DNA from: a virus
Length of the DNA: 34,048 bases
Strand: one strand, 5' to 3'
IMG/VR virus record: IMGVR_UViG_3300020202_000173
Coordinates: 1-34,048 of that record
The notes below the pieces were generated by a model, which was not told where the DNA came from, did not search any database, and worked only from the letters and a program-made list of their open reading frames with translations. Both the position numbers and the translations under genes were made by a program. Of this stretch, positions 11,716 through 20,483 are shown one piece after another. The stretch's first letter is position 1. Each line of letters starts with the position of its first letter.

Positions 11716-13187
11716 TTGGCTTCCTTCAGGAACGGCATTGCCGTTGTCTTCAGGCTTTCATAGTATTCATCTTCTGATATTTCTCCTTCAAAAAGTTCTC
11801 TGGTAGATCTGAGAACTTTTTGGAGTCTGGGATTCCCTAATGGGTTGCGGATTGTAGTTGATAAGGATAACCCAGCATCAGCAAGATCCATCCCCATCCC
11901 TGCATAATCTTGATAGGAAAACTTTTCGGCAGCCTTGCCGACACTGGACCCGAAACGCTGGAAAGCACGTGTCACCATCTGTGAGCTAATGCCAAGCGCT
12001 GTTATTCCGCCAGGCCTAACCAATTTCCCTATAGGGGTTAAATTCTGCTCTTCCCAATCGCTATATCCAGGGTCTGACTTTTTCAAGATAAATGCCAGTG
12101 GCTCAGGAATAACGGCAGCCTGTCCCCCGAGTGCCATCGTAAGTCCTGCCCAGGTTGCCAAACCTCTTGCAGCATTTGAGGCTGTCTGCGGGTTGGTCAG
12201 CCCTACAATCATGCTTCCTAGAAGATGGTAGGTCCCAAGGGTGTAGTTTGTGAATGTCAGAATCCCACGGCCTAAAGGGTTGCGGGTGATACGGCTGTCA
12301 TTTCCAAGACGATTCTTGAAAGCGATCTTTTCAATCCCCTCTGTCCCCTTGGCGGCCCAAGCAATGTTTTTAAGAGGGCGGTCGGTTATAGCCATAACAC
12401 TGTCGGCAAGCTTATTATATGCTTGTGATGCTTTAATAACTGGATTATTTGTGGGCTGATCGGGGAACCCATAATAACCTTTAGCCTCTAGCTCAGGAAT
12501 CTTCGCCCACAGATTCCCGTCAGTTTCTTCTAATGCCTTAACAACCGCCTTACCTGCTCCTCTAACCCCGTAAACGGTGGGTAGTTTTACAATCAATTCA
12601 AATGGGTTGCCGGCCAAAATATTTCCTGAGAAATCAACATTATTAGCGGTGACGTTGGAAATAACCCAAGTAAGAATATTCCCCTGCTTACCGTAGAATG
12701 GATAGCCTTCCTCTAAATCCCGGAACCAGTGCTTTGCTTCGCCTTGCAATGAAGCTGGCAGTGATTCCAAGTCAATGCCTTTTATTACCTTGCGTAGCCC
12801 GTTTCTATACTCCCCCTTAGCGCTCCCCAAGCGAGACATATTGGCATATGCGAATGAATCAACATAGTCCAAGATAGGGGTGGTTACGCTTTCTGGTAAG
12901 TAATCGGTGGGTTTCAAACCATGGGTAAGCACTCCTCTGATATTCAAGGGGGAATGCTCTGTGATAGGAACTATATGATCATCGAGAAAGTTGTCAAAGG
13001 TATCGCTTAAATGCTGATTGCCATCTTCTAATGACTCAGAGCCGCCTTTAGAGCGAGTATTATGGTAAAGTGACTTGCCCGATTTATCAAGCTTGTCAAC
13101 AGCTCCGTCGGTTGCAATAACGCCGCCGCTGTCCATCATTCCGGCAAGCTTGCCTATTACATTATCCGGGGTGCATGCGTCAGTCAT
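11712..13187 (-). CDS. Probable internal virion / ejection protein
   Basis: This encodes 491 residues of unrecognised family. The N-terminal third is polar; the middle and end carry several glycine- and alanine-rich hydrophobic stretches (GTYHLLGSMIVGLTN, LATWAGLTMALGGQAAVIP), compatible with insertion into a membrane after ejection. It is the last gene of the virion operon, in the position held by T7 gp14-16-type internal core proteins in podoviruses. Expected role: part of the DNA-ejection conduit across the host envelope, inferred from position and composition. ATG 13187 has GAGG upstream. Its 3' end meets the convergent HTH gene. Confidence 0.65.
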   Translation of the reverse strand: MTDACTPDNVIGKLAGMMDSGGVIATDGAVDKLDKSGKSLYHNTRSKGGSESLEDGNQHLSDTFDNFLDDHIVPITEHSPLNIRGVLTHGLKPTDYLPESVTTPILDYVDSFAYANMSRLGSAKGEYRNGLRKVIKGIDLESLPASLQGEAKHWFRDLEEGYPFYGKQGNILTWVISNVTANNVDFSGNILAGNPFELIVKLPTVYGVRGAGKAVVKALEETDGNLWAKIPELEAKGYYGFPDQPTNNPVIKASQAYNKLADSVMAITDRPLKNIAWAAKGTEGIEKIAFKNRLGNDSRITRNPLGRGILTFTNYTLGTYHLLGSMIVGLTNPQTASNAARGLATWAGLTMALGGQAAVIPEPLAFILKKSDPGYSDWEEQNLTPIGKLVRPGGITALGISSQMVTRAFQRFGSSVGKAAEKFSYQDYAGMGMDLADAGLSLSTTIRNPLGNPRLQKVLRSTRELFEGEISEDEYYESLKTTAMPFLKEAN

Positions 13188-13194
13188 AAGGGCC

Positions 13195-15111
13195 TCATTT
13201 TACCTTAAACCCAAAAAGCGAACAAAGCCTTTTAAGTTGCATCATATCCTTATTCAGGCTTGCTTTTAGGATGTCAAAATCAGCATCATCGAATCGTCCT
13301 TTTTTCTGGACTTCCCTTAGAAGCTTTTGTGTCTCTGGAGGCAGGGCCTTGAATACATCAGATTTGTAGAATTCTTTCAAAGCATCAGCATTTCTCATTG
13401 CTTCACTCGTCAGAATCCCCTCCTTGGCCTCTTTGCGGTTTAGCAGGTCATCCACGTTAAACGTGCCGTCAACTACCCCATGCTTGGCATACAATCCCTT
13501 GAATGCCGGTCTGTCGGTAATCTGCCCCACAGTGGTAATCACGCTGCCTTCAGGCGTCTCTGTGAGGTAGTACATCCGAGGATGTCCATTCTCGTTATCC
13601 AGATACACCCCAATCCCTTTGTCATTCTTGAACCAACCCCGGATACTGGCATCCGTCCGTTCAGTCTTAACTTTCCCTTTGCGGGTGATCTTTACAGCCT
13701 TGTCAGTTCTGCCGGTAATCTCCGCCTGGTACTCAACCCGGATGATCTTATCCTGTTCAAACGCTTGCTGCAGCTTTTCCGCCTTGCCCATTAATGCCTT
13801 AGGAATTGCGTCCTTGACATCATCAAAACTTTGGAGCCTGGTATCAGGGATTTGCCTTCCGACACCAGTAACAGGGTCATAATCGGACCGCATCACATCG
13901 GGTAGGTTAGGGTTAATCTCAGTTAACTTAGCCCTTAACTCTTTGGCTTCCTGAGACCTGGGTTTCTTCAGAATCTCCCGGATTTCATCAGTGTTCTTTC
14001 CAGTTGCCTCAATGGCCTTCTGGATGGTGGCGTTTAACGCTTTTTGCGACTGGTTGTGACCAGGCTTCTTTTGGGTTGTGTCTGACGCTTTCTGCCCTTG
14101 GGCATCTGACTGCCCTTTTTGCTGTTGGCCTTTCTTTTGTGCATTATCCACATCTTTCTGGATTTTAGCCTTTAACATCTTGCCCTGGCGGGGAGAGATA
14201 TGCCCTGACTGCTCTAGGATGTCCACATCTTTCAGCAGCCGCTCCAATTCAGGGATATTAACGGTTTTGGCAGTGGCGGCAGCTTTATTCTTCAGCCATT
14301 TATACGCCTGGGCTGTCCCCTTCAGGGTCATATCCTTATCAGGCACCCGCTTGCCGACCCGCAGGCGTTGATACTGGGGATTGTTAATCAGCATATTCGG
14401 TTGAGGTTTAGCAGGTAGTGGCTCCAGCTTAGGGAGCTTGAAAGGGGTAACTGTATTTGGGTTAAAGGTCTTGGTGACCCCGCCAATCAACTTGGGAATC
14501 ATCGGAGCTGCTGTTCCTAGTACCCCACCCAGTGCAGCAGATTGTAACCGCTGATCATTGGGTTGTTTATACAGTCCAGCTGTAGCTGCCCCGGATAAAC
14601 CGAGTTGAGCCGCCTGAGGGAGCTTTGCCAGTAACGGGAGCTTGCTAATTCCTTTGTCTGCCAGTAGAGTTGGTGCGATTGCCGAGGTAAGTTCATAGGC
14701 GCCACCCATCACTTGTTCTGGCAACCCAAACTGGTTTTGTTGTCTTAAGCGGGCTTCAATCGCTTTAGCCGGTTGATCCAGATACCCCATAGAAATCCCC
14801 TGCCACGCACGGGTGGTTGGGTAGGCCATCTTCAACAAAGTTGTTGCTAAGGGGTTGCTTATTGATTGTGAGGCAGGGGCTGCAGCGGGTTTTTGAAGAT
14901 GAGCAGGCTTTATCTCAATAGCCTGCGGGAGAACAACTTCATTGATATATTGGATCTGTTCATTTCTCGGAGCTTTGGCAAACTCAGGGTCTTGTTTTGG
15001 CAGGTAATCCTCTAGCAGGTACTGGAACTGCTCATCTGGTGGGGCTGCCTGAAATGCTGTATCAGCCTTAAGGGCTGTGAATTCAGCCCCTGCCTGTAGG
15101 GGTTGGGCCAT
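13195..15111 (-). CDS. Large internal virion protein candidate
   Basis: This encodes 638 residues. The N-terminal ~50 residues contain a repeat-like pair (APPDEQFQYLLEDYLPKQDP and APRNEQIQYINEVVLPQAIE) seen in phage capsid-interior proteins. A Gly/Ala hydrophobic zone follows (LGLSGAATAGLYKQ, LGGVLGTAAPMIPKLIGG, about 165-210), then a Lys/Gln-rich coiled region. A later segment (IIRVEYQAEITG..VKITRKGKV..GIGVYLDNENGHPRMYYLTE) is a compact beta domain, weakly WYL-like, and a helical tail ends the chain. Size and place in the operon fit an ejected internal protein. It is TAATG-coupled to the upstream gene. No enzymatic motif is clear. Confidence 0.65.
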   Translation of the reverse strand: MAQPLQAGAEFTALKADTAFQAAPPDEQFQYLLEDYLPKQDPEFAKAPRNEQIQYINEVVLPQAIEIKPAHLQKPAAAPASQSISNPLATTLLKMAYPTTRAWQGISMGYLDQPAKAIEARLRQQNQFGLPEQVMGGAYELTSAIAPTLLADKGISKLPLLAKLPQAAQLGLSGAATAGLYKQPNDQRLQSAALGGVLGTAAPMIPKLIGGVTKTFNPNTVTPFKLPKLEPLPAKPQPNMLINNPQYQRLRVGKRVPDKDMTLKGTAQAYKWLKNKAAATAKTVNIPELERLLKDVDILEQSGHISPRQGKMLKAKIQKDVDNAQKKGQQQKGQSDAQGQKASDTTQKKPGHNQSQKALNATIQKAIEATGKNTDEIREILKKPRSQEAKELRAKLTEINPNLPDVMRSDYDPVTGVGRQIPDTRLQSFDDVKDAIPKALMGKAEKLQQAFEQDKIIRVEYQAEITGRTDKAVKITRKGKVKTERTDASIRGWFKNDKGIGVYLDNENGHPRMYYLTETPEGSVITTVGQITDRPAFKGLYAKHGVVDGTFNVDDLLNRKEAKEGILTSEAMRNADALKEFYKSDVFKALPPETQKLLREVQKKGRFDDADFDILKASLNKDMMQLKRLCSLFGFKVK

Positions 15112-16268
15112 TACTGCTTACTTTGCTTCCACTTGGCGAAACTGCTGCCAGCATTATCCAGCTTTTGTTTCCCGGAATTGCCAAAAGGAGAAACCTTTCG
15201 GTCGTACGGCAAGGTTAACAGTGGCTTCATCTGCAAGCTGTTGGGGTTGCTGATATAGTCACTTAGAGTTTTAGATGCTTCTTCCGCTTCTGGTGAGCCT
15301 TTCCCAAAAGCTCTTTCTGCTCTTTCTGCGGCCTTAGATAAAGCATCTACAGTGGAGTTGAAGTTATCTTTGCTCCCCCCTGGTAGAATATCCTGGGGTT
15401 GAATCTGTCCACTTTCTAGCAATGTGCTGTATAACCCCGCCATAGATGGCTGAGGAGCAGGTCTTGGACCAAAGCCATACCCCCCCAAGCCTGCTTTGGT
15501 AGCTTCATAAACAGCTTTCTGGTGTTCAATTAATGCCTTCCGGTATTCCTTCAGGTTATCAATCTCCTGCTGATTCTGGTATTGGTCAACCTTTTTCTGC
15601 GTGCCTTCCACTCCAGTCTTAACCGCTCCAGCAAATTCCTTAGGAATATCAGTAGCGTAATTATGCCAGTTGAAGCCGGGAGGTAATTGCATGGGTTTAG
15701 CCATCGCTTCTAAGCCGCCTCGGATTACAGGTTGTTGCCCCCCTCCAGTAACTCCTTCAGGGGAGTTTGTTTCTCCTGGTTTCTTGGGTGGGTTTTTGTA
15801 TAAATCGTAACCAGTATCATAGGCATTCTGATAGTTGGATTTTGCCCCCAGCATGTTCATAACTCTTTCACGGCCTTCAGAATTAGCTTTATGTAAAGCC
15901 ATAACCTGTTCAGGCGACATATACCGCCCCTGGGTGTCAAACTGGCCTGTCTTTGCCTCTCTAGTGGCTGTATCCCCAAAATTAACACCTTCTTGGGCTT
16001 GGAGTATGTAAGGAATAGCTGAAATATCCCCATAATAACCATTCTCTAAGTCAGGGTTTCCGAAAGCTTGAGCTAACCCTTGCCCGATTTGCTGGCGCCC
16101 TTTTTGCTCCATTGCAAATCGGAGCTTCTGGTTTTTACCCCCTATATAAGCCTGACGTCCCCCATATAACAGATTAGCTGCCGGGGCGCTAGGGAATGCT
16201 GTTCTGTAGGCGCTAATCAGGATATCTGCAAGACCCCCGCCAAAGGGGTTAAAGCTTTGTTCAGCCAT
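15111..16268 (-). CDS. Structural protein, internal virion candidate
   Basis: This encodes 385 residues, Gln/Asn/Gly/Pro-rich, with no recognised domain. The N-terminus (FNPFGGGLADILISAYRTAF) is glycine-rich and mildly hydrophobic, the middle contains a Gln/Lys coiled segment (EGTQKKVDQYQNQQEIDNLK) and the C-terminus is basic (SFAKWKQSKQ). It is coupled by TAATG at both ends to neighbouring internal-protein genes. The composition resembles podovirus ejection proteins that are packaged inside the capsid, but the role is inferred from context alone. Confidence 0.6.
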   Translation of the reverse strand: MAEQSFNPFGGGLADILISAYRTAFPSAPAANLLYGGRQAYIGGKNQKLRFAMEQKGRQQIGQGLAQAFGNPDLENGYYGDISAIPYILQAQEGVNFGDTATREAKTGQFDTQGRYMSPEQVMALHKANSEGRERVMNMLGAKSNYQNAYDTGYDLYKNPPKKPGETNSPEGVTGGGQQPVIRGGLEAMAKPMQLPPGFNWHNYATDIPKEFAGAVKTGVEGTQKKVDQYQNQQEIDNLKEYRKALIEHQKAVYEATKAGLGGYGFGPRPAPQPSMAGLYSTLLESGQIQPQDILPGGSKDNFNSTVDALSKAAERAERAFGKGSPEAEEASKTLSDYISNPNSLQMKPLLTLPYDRKVSPFGNSGKQKLDNAGSSFAKWKQSKQ

Positions 16269-16729
16269 TAGCTGTAATACCTCATCATTGCATCCGTTAA
16301 CATCGGCCTGGGGCGCTTCATGTTGCCAAAAGGCATAACAGGCTCAAAAGGGTTCATCTGGTTATTCAGCCCCGCTATGGGCATGGGCTGCGCTTCCATC
16401 CCCCGAAGCTGGATATAGTCTTCATCCTGCTGCTGAGGCCCTGATAAAACCTGCCCCCACTGCTGTAGCCCTTTAAGTTTCTCAGCCGTCAGCATTCCTT
16501 TAAGCCCTCCGGCGGTCTTTCCAGATAAAGCGGCTCCATATTTAGCCCCACTGGCAAACGGGCCAATACCAGATGTTCCTGCTCCGACCCCTGCGGCATT
16601 CAACCCCATACCCCCGGCAGCCCCTAAACCAGCCCCCAGGAGAGCACCTTTAAGGCGGTTCTTTTTATTGGTTAAAGCGCCTAGCCCAGCACCTGCGGCA
16701 GCCATGGCTAACGGAACCCAGAACGGCAT
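16268..16729 (-). CDS. Glycine-zipper membrane-active virion protein
   Basis: This encodes 153 residues. The first 55 contain a hydrophobic N-terminus (MPFWVPLAMAAAGAGLGALT) and a second glycine-zipper segment (LKGALLGAGLGAAGGMGLNA), patterns found in proteins that insert into membranes and oligomerise. The C-terminal half is polar, Met/Pro/Gln-rich. In podovirus virion operons such small Gly/Ala-rich proteins are ejected and form part of a trans-envelope channel. Coupled by TAATG to both neighbours. The channel role is inferred. Confidence 0.65.
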   Translation of the reverse strand: MPFWVPLAMAAAGAGLGALTNKKNRLKGALLGAGLGAAGGMGLNAAGVGAGTSGIGPFASGAKYGAALSGKTAGGLKGMLTAEKLKGLQQWGQVLSGPQQQDEDYIQLRGMEAQPMPIAGLNNQMNPFEPVMPFGNMKRPRPMLTDAMMRYYS

Positions 16730-16968
16730 TAACCCAGCTCCTCATCTTGACGGGCTAGGGGTTTGGGGAACCCGAACATCCCCATTTGTTGCTTCATCCA
16801 GGGGGCAAATGCCATCCACTGGTTATCCTGAAACCGTGGAGCCCAGTTGCGTTCCTGAGCCAGAGGGCTCATCATCATATCCATAAAGGGGTTGTGCTTG
16901 GCCTTCTGCTGCTGCAGCATTCCGGCTAACCCCATCATCATGGGGTTTAATTGGTTCTTGAAGTTCAT
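16729..16968 (-). CDS. Small Met/Gln-rich virion-operon protein
   Basis: This encodes 79 residues of unknown function, very rich in Met, Gln, Pro and Trp (MNFKNQLNPMMMGLAGMLQQ, then several Met-Met and Trp-Met pairs). No fold can be predicted. Its start directly abuts the preceding stop and its own stop overlaps the next ATG (TAATG), so it is an integral member of the internal-protein operon. Confidence 0.6.
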   Translation of the reverse strand: MNFKNQLNPMMMGLAGMLQQQKAKHNPFMDMMMSPLAQERNWAPRFQDNQWMAFAPWMKQQMGMFGFPKPLARQDEELG

Positions 16969-17655
16969 CTATGCACCTCCTGTGAAAAAGCTGAAGAGAC
17001 CGCCGCCACCACTCCGGGGTTGCTGCTGGGCCTGCCAGCGAGCCATCTGATTCTGGAACTGCTGGTTTAACGCATTGGTCCCGGCTTGAGACCCCTGGAA
17101 GCTGGGCTCCAGATCCTGGGCCAGATTGGCCTGCTGCCCCTGCATGGCTGCGTTGAACAGGTTAAACTGGTTGAGGTATGGGGTTAACAACTGGTTAGGC
17201 AGATCCAGCTCCACCATCTTCCGGTTAGCCGCAATATCCGCCAGCCCCTGTGCCCGGTTCTTCTCGATTTCCCCAATGCCGTACTTCTGGAACCCCACCG
17301 AGTTTTTCATCCCGGCATCAGCTCCAGCCATTTCCAGCTGGCCCCTGGCCCGGTTATACGAATTGTCTAGAGCAGCAATCTGGGGAGCTTCATAGGCATC
17401 CCCGTATTCATCAATCTTTTCAGGGCTTGGGTTAATGGCAGAGGGCAGATCCTTCATCAGCTTGCCCATATAGTTGGTGGCATCCTCCTGGATCTGTCGT
17501 TCTACCGGGGTGTTGAATACCCGGTTGAAATAGCCGTTTCTAGCTTTACTAAACGTCCTGGAGGATCTGAGCCGCCCGTTTTCGTAGTACCACTCATGGG
17601 TGGGTTTTGGGGATTTGGGCGGGGATGGAATATCCGGTTTAGATGTTGAACCCAT
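16969..17655 (-). CDS. Virion protein, helical, Gln-rich
   Basis: This encodes 228 residues from ATG 17655 (MGSTSKPDIPSPPKSPKPTH). I prefer it to ATG 17664 because GAGGG sits directly against 17664 but about 9 nt before 17655. A Pro/Lys-rich N-terminal arm leads to a predominantly helical body with a YNRARGQLEMAGADAGM segment and many Gln/Asn residues, ending GGGGLFSFFTGGA. Proteins of this composition occur next to nozzle genes in podovirus contigs and are usually called internal or tail proteins; no precise role is known. The C-terminal Gly-Leu/Ile-Phe-Phe block echoes the ends of the secreted proteins at 5759 and 6931. Confidence 0.65.
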   Translation of the reverse strand: MGSTSKPDIPSPPKSPKPTHEWYYENGRLRSSRTFSKARNGYFNRVFNTPVERQIQEDATNYMGKLMKDLPSAINPSPEKIDEYGDAYEAPQIAALDNSYNRARGQLEMAGADAGMKNSVGFQKYGIGEIEKNRAQGLADIAANRKMVELDLPNQLLTPYLNQFNLFNAAMQGQQANLAQDLEPSFQGSQAGTNALNQQFQNQMARWQAQQQPRSGGGGLFSFFTGGA

Positions 17656-18193
17656 GGTAATCATCCCTCAAGTAATCTAACAAAATTGTTGCGGTAGGCA
17701 CCCCCTGAACAACCACAGACTGGGGCAGCATGGCCCGGAACTTAAAGCCAATGCGCTTATAAATCCGCTCAGCCGCTGCGGCTTCCTTGTCCTGCTTCTT
17801 ATAGGCGGTCATTTCAACATCCAGCTTACGCAGTTCCAGATCCTCAAAGCTATAGCGGACAACCCACTTCAAAAAGTAAAGGGCATTCCAGGTGTTTCGA
17901 TATTCTGGGAATAACGCCCCTCGGATCCGGCCTGTTTCATAGCGGCCAATCTCTACCCAGAAGGCCCCGGCAGGTTGCCCGTCCACCAGGGTGAGGAATC
18001 CATGGATGTTTCCTGCCCGGCAGTGCTGCTCCAGCTGATACAGCATCATAATCAGGTCATGGTCATAGTCATTAAGGAGATGCCGCTGATTTGACAGGGC
18101 CAGATTGAACATCAACTGACGATGTTGCCGGTCGTCCCAGTCTACCGGGAGGATATCCCGCACTTTTTTACCCTCTAGCAGTACTGAAGACAT
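17639..18193 (-). CDS. GNAT-family acetyltransferase
   Basis: This encodes 184 residues with a GCN5-related N-acetyltransferase layout: an acidic N-terminal helix pair, QPAGAFWVEIGRYETGRI (beta4-type strand), RGALFPEYRNTWNALYFLKW (motif A-like region and helix) and AAAERIYKRIGFKFRAML (motif B, typically ..Y.klGF). It should transfer acetyl from acetyl-CoA to an amine, substrate unknown. GNAT genes are often embedded in podovirus virion modules between nozzle and internal proteins, where they may modify virion or host proteins. The start overlaps the upstream gene by 26 bases and no clear SD is visible. Confidence 0.82.
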   Translation of the reverse strand: MSSVLLEGKKVRDILPVDWDDRQHRQLMFNLALSNQRHLLNDYDHDLIMMLYQLEQHCRAGNIHGFLTLVDGQPAGAFWVEIGRYETGRIRGALFPEYRNTWNALYFLKWVVRYSFEDLELRKLDVEMTAYKKQDKEAAAAERIYKRIGFKFRAMLPQSVVVQGVPTATILLDYLRDDYHGFNI

Positions 18194-19730
18194 CGTAAAA
18201 CAGGTCTACTTGCCGGATCTTGATCCGCTGATTGTTACTGAGGTTAATAAACCGGAACTTGATGGCGTTCCCTTTCCCCAAGTTCTTCACCTTAAAGGTT
18301 TGCTGACCTCCGGCATCCCAGAGCATCTCATCCCAGTTGGATTCATCCCAGCCGCCGCCGCTGTTAATCGCTTGAGTTTCAGAGTAGGCGGTTTCCTCCC
18401 CACGTCTCATAATCCGCCACTGGAAAACCAGGGACCCTTGTCCATCAGATTCGCACTGGATATGCAGTTCCCGGTAGCATTTTAACGGACCAACCCCATT
18501 ATGGGCTATCCATTTACTTTCCCAGGTGGCTTCAACAGCAGACCCGTGATAGCTGTAGTCATCCCCGTGCTTGTAAACCTGCCCGGCATAACTACCATGG
18601 TACACTTTGCGATCAAAGACCGCTAAAGTGCTGGCCAGGATGTCATCAGTATCCCGGGGGTCGTTCCCACCCGTTACCGTGTCATGGATAATAACCTTGT
18701 TGTTGGTAGCGTTGGAGCCATATGGCACGGACAGCCAGATTTGTTTGGAGGGCTTATGGTAGACGGCACAGGCGTTTTTAATAGCAGCGGTGGTGTAGTT
18801 GACTCCATCCATAACCCCCTGAATCGGGTAGGTGGGGATCATATCTTCAATATCCCCGTACTGCTGAACCGGTTTCAACTTCCTGAAGCCGTCTTCACTG
18901 AGGAAGTATTGATCCAGACCCTTCTGAACGATTGTCCGGGGGGCGATACAGCCGTATTCATCGGTAATAGGACGTAGGCTGATGGGGTCGATTTCAGAAC
19001 CAAACGGGTTCATGCCAGACATCCGGCGAATAGCCCGCTGTTTGTAGATGATTGCAATATTATCCGTAAGGGCTTTCATGCCGGTAAGATAGCCCCCAAA
19101 CCCGGCATCTACATCAAAGGATTCTACAGAGGACTCGGTGTTATCAAAGTTGTTATGTGTTCCAGGCCGTGCCTTTTTAACCCGATGGGGGTAGGTGGGG
19201 TCTCCCCAGTAGAAGATGGACCCCCGGAAAACCATGGCCCCTTGAGGTCTAAAATCATCCCAGATGGGGTTTGCATCATCGGTAAAGCTAATAGTGGTGC
19301 AGGTAGTTCCGTCATAGTAGAGGGGGATGTCAGTGCCGTTACACATGATCAGGATCTCGGTGCCTGCCCCGTCATCCCATTCGGTAAACTGGTAGTATTT
19401 CCCGGCAGTATGGCCTGTATAAATCTGAGTGGCTGTATCCCCGGCAATGGTAAACACCTTGCCGCCAGCACAGACAATATTAATCCCGTTCCAGTCGTAC
19501 TGACCGGTGATAACCGGGGTGCCAGACAAGGCAGAGGCTAGAACAGCATCATCCCCGGCGTATTTTAAGAGCCCATCTTCAGCCATCTCCCAGTTAACTG
19601 AGGAATGGGCAAACAGGAGGGCTTCAGTACCATCGGCCTTGTCAATAATGACTGGACCTGCCTGGGGTCCGGCGTGGTTATTCTGTCCCCCACTGAAATT
19701 GCTGTAGGTGCGCTGCTGGCTCCCGGCCAT
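18168..19730 (-). CDS. Tail nozzle / DNA-stabilisation protein (P22 gp10 or T7 gp12-like)
   Basis: This 520-residue protein opens with MAGSQQRTYSNFSGGQNNHA, the F-x-G-G-x-N/P start common to podovirus tail stabilisation or tubular proteins. It continues with repeated beta-propeller-like blades (INIVCAGGKVFTIAG; GTEILIMCNGTDIPLYYDG; AMVFRGSIFYWGD; NIAIIYKQRAIRRMSG; DQYFLSEDGFRKL). The order portal-capsid-adaptor-nozzle supports the call: this protein should form the tube below the adaptor ring and close the packaged DNA. TAATG coupling joins it to the adaptor gene. Confidence 0.82.
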   Translation of the reverse strand: MAGSQQRTYSNFSGGQNNHAGPQAGPVIIDKADGTEALLFAHSSVNWEMAEDGLLKYAGDDAVLASALSGTPVITGQYDWNGINIVCAGGKVFTIAGDTATQIYTGHTAGKYYQFTEWDDGAGTEILIMCNGTDIPLYYDGTTCTTISFTDDANPIWDDFRPQGAMVFRGSIFYWGDPTYPHRVKKARPGTHNNFDNTESSVESFDVDAGFGGYLTGMKALTDNIAIIYKQRAIRRMSGMNPFGSEIDPISLRPITDEYGCIAPRTIVQKGLDQYFLSEDGFRKLKPVQQYGDIEDMIPTYPIQGVMDGVNYTTAAIKNACAVYHKPSKQIWLSVPYGSNATNNKVIIHDTVTGGNDPRDTDDILASTLAVFDRKVYHGSYAGQVYKHGDDYSYHGSAVEATWESKWIAHNGVGPLKCYRELHIQCESDGQGSLVFQWRIMRRGEETAYSETQAINSGGGWDESNWDEMLWDAGGQQTFKVKNLGKGNAIKFRFINLSNNQRIKIRQVDLFYDVFSTARG

Positions 19731-20425
19731 TAGTAGATAATATTCCTTATCGCGTGTTTCTGATGGGACTCATACTTGGATTTCATCCGGGGAGACTGCT
19801 GGAAGTGGTTTCCGCTATTGTTGCGGGCCAGTTCAAACAGCTCATTAGCAATCATCCCCTGTGCCCCTGCGGCTGGGTTCCCTTCATAGACCATTTCAAA
19901 CTCAATGGCCTTCTCTTGAATCACCCGGTGGAAATCAGCAGGTAAATCCGGCTCATCAGCATCCAGGTTAAGTGCCGTCATATTCTCCAGGTAACGGAGA
20001 TTAGCGGTTAAGGCTTCATCTGGCGTGGGGTAGAACCAGAGTTTGCGCTGGTAGATGCTACAGACTTGCGGGTAACCCGTGTCGGTTACAACCAGGAATT
20101 GACGCTTATAAACCTCATAGTCATCCCAGGGGATGATATCCATTGGAGGATCAGTCCCAATCTGGACCTGATCAATACTAAGAACCCCAGTGGGGATATT
20201 ATAACTTTCCGTTCCGGCTACCAGTGCCAGGGTAGTGCTATTCTGGCGGTATTCATTGGCCCGGTTGAGCTTTAAGAGCACCCAGTTATAAGCCAGGTTA
20301 ATATGCTCCCGGTAACGCCTTACGGTCTGAGACAAGTTCCCCAGATCGGCGTTATAAATCGTGCTGGGGCGGGACCCATCCAGGCGGTCTGCCATGTTCT
20401 GGGCAATCTGTAAAAAGGTGCTCAT
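19730..20425 (-). CDS. Head-tail adaptor (P22 gp4 / T7 gp11-like)
   Basis: This encodes 231 residues. MSTFLQIAQNMADRLD, a helical N-terminus with LINLAYNWVLLKLNRA-like helices, then YNIPTGVLSIDQVQIG and VCSIYQRKLWFYPTPDEALTANLRYL give the alternating helix/strand pattern of podovirus adaptors that dock to the portal. The C-terminus is basic and helical. It is encoded directly upstream of the nozzle gene, in the usual order. SD GGGGAG lies upstream of ATG 20425. Confidence 0.75.
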   Translation of the reverse strand: MSTFLQIAQNMADRLDGSRPSTIYNADLGNLSQTVRRYREHINLAYNWVLLKLNRANEYRQNSTTLALVAGTESYNIPTGVLSIDQVQIGTDPPMDIIPWDDYEVYKRQFLVVTDTGYPQVCSIYQRKLWFYPTPDEALTANLRYLENMTALNLDADEPDLPADFHRVIQEKAIEFEMVYEGNPAAGAQGMIANELFELARNNSGNHFQQSPRMKSKYESHQKHAIRNIIY

Positions 20426-20446
20426 CTGCTACTCCCCGATAAGGGA

Positions 20447-20470
20447 GGAGAGAGGCCAGAGCCTCTCCCC
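20447..20470 (-). terminator. Hairpin between secreted-protein and adaptor genes
   Basis: GAGAGGC/GCCTCTC (20450-20456 with 20461-20467), loop CAGA, is extended by two further G-C pairs after a mismatch. Read leftward it has no U-tract. It lies just after the strongly expressed capsid/secreted-protein pair, so it may be a partial terminator or RNA-processing stem that sets late-gene stoichiometry. Confidence 0.45.
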
Positions 20471-20483
20471 CACCTTAATTCCT

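Noticed and set aside
13619-13882. Plus-strand ORFs inside the internal-protein and tail genes (for example 13480-13882, 17126-17435, 19155-19541)
   Set aside because: These are frame shadows of long, well-coupled minus-strand genes, with no SD and biased low-complexity translations.
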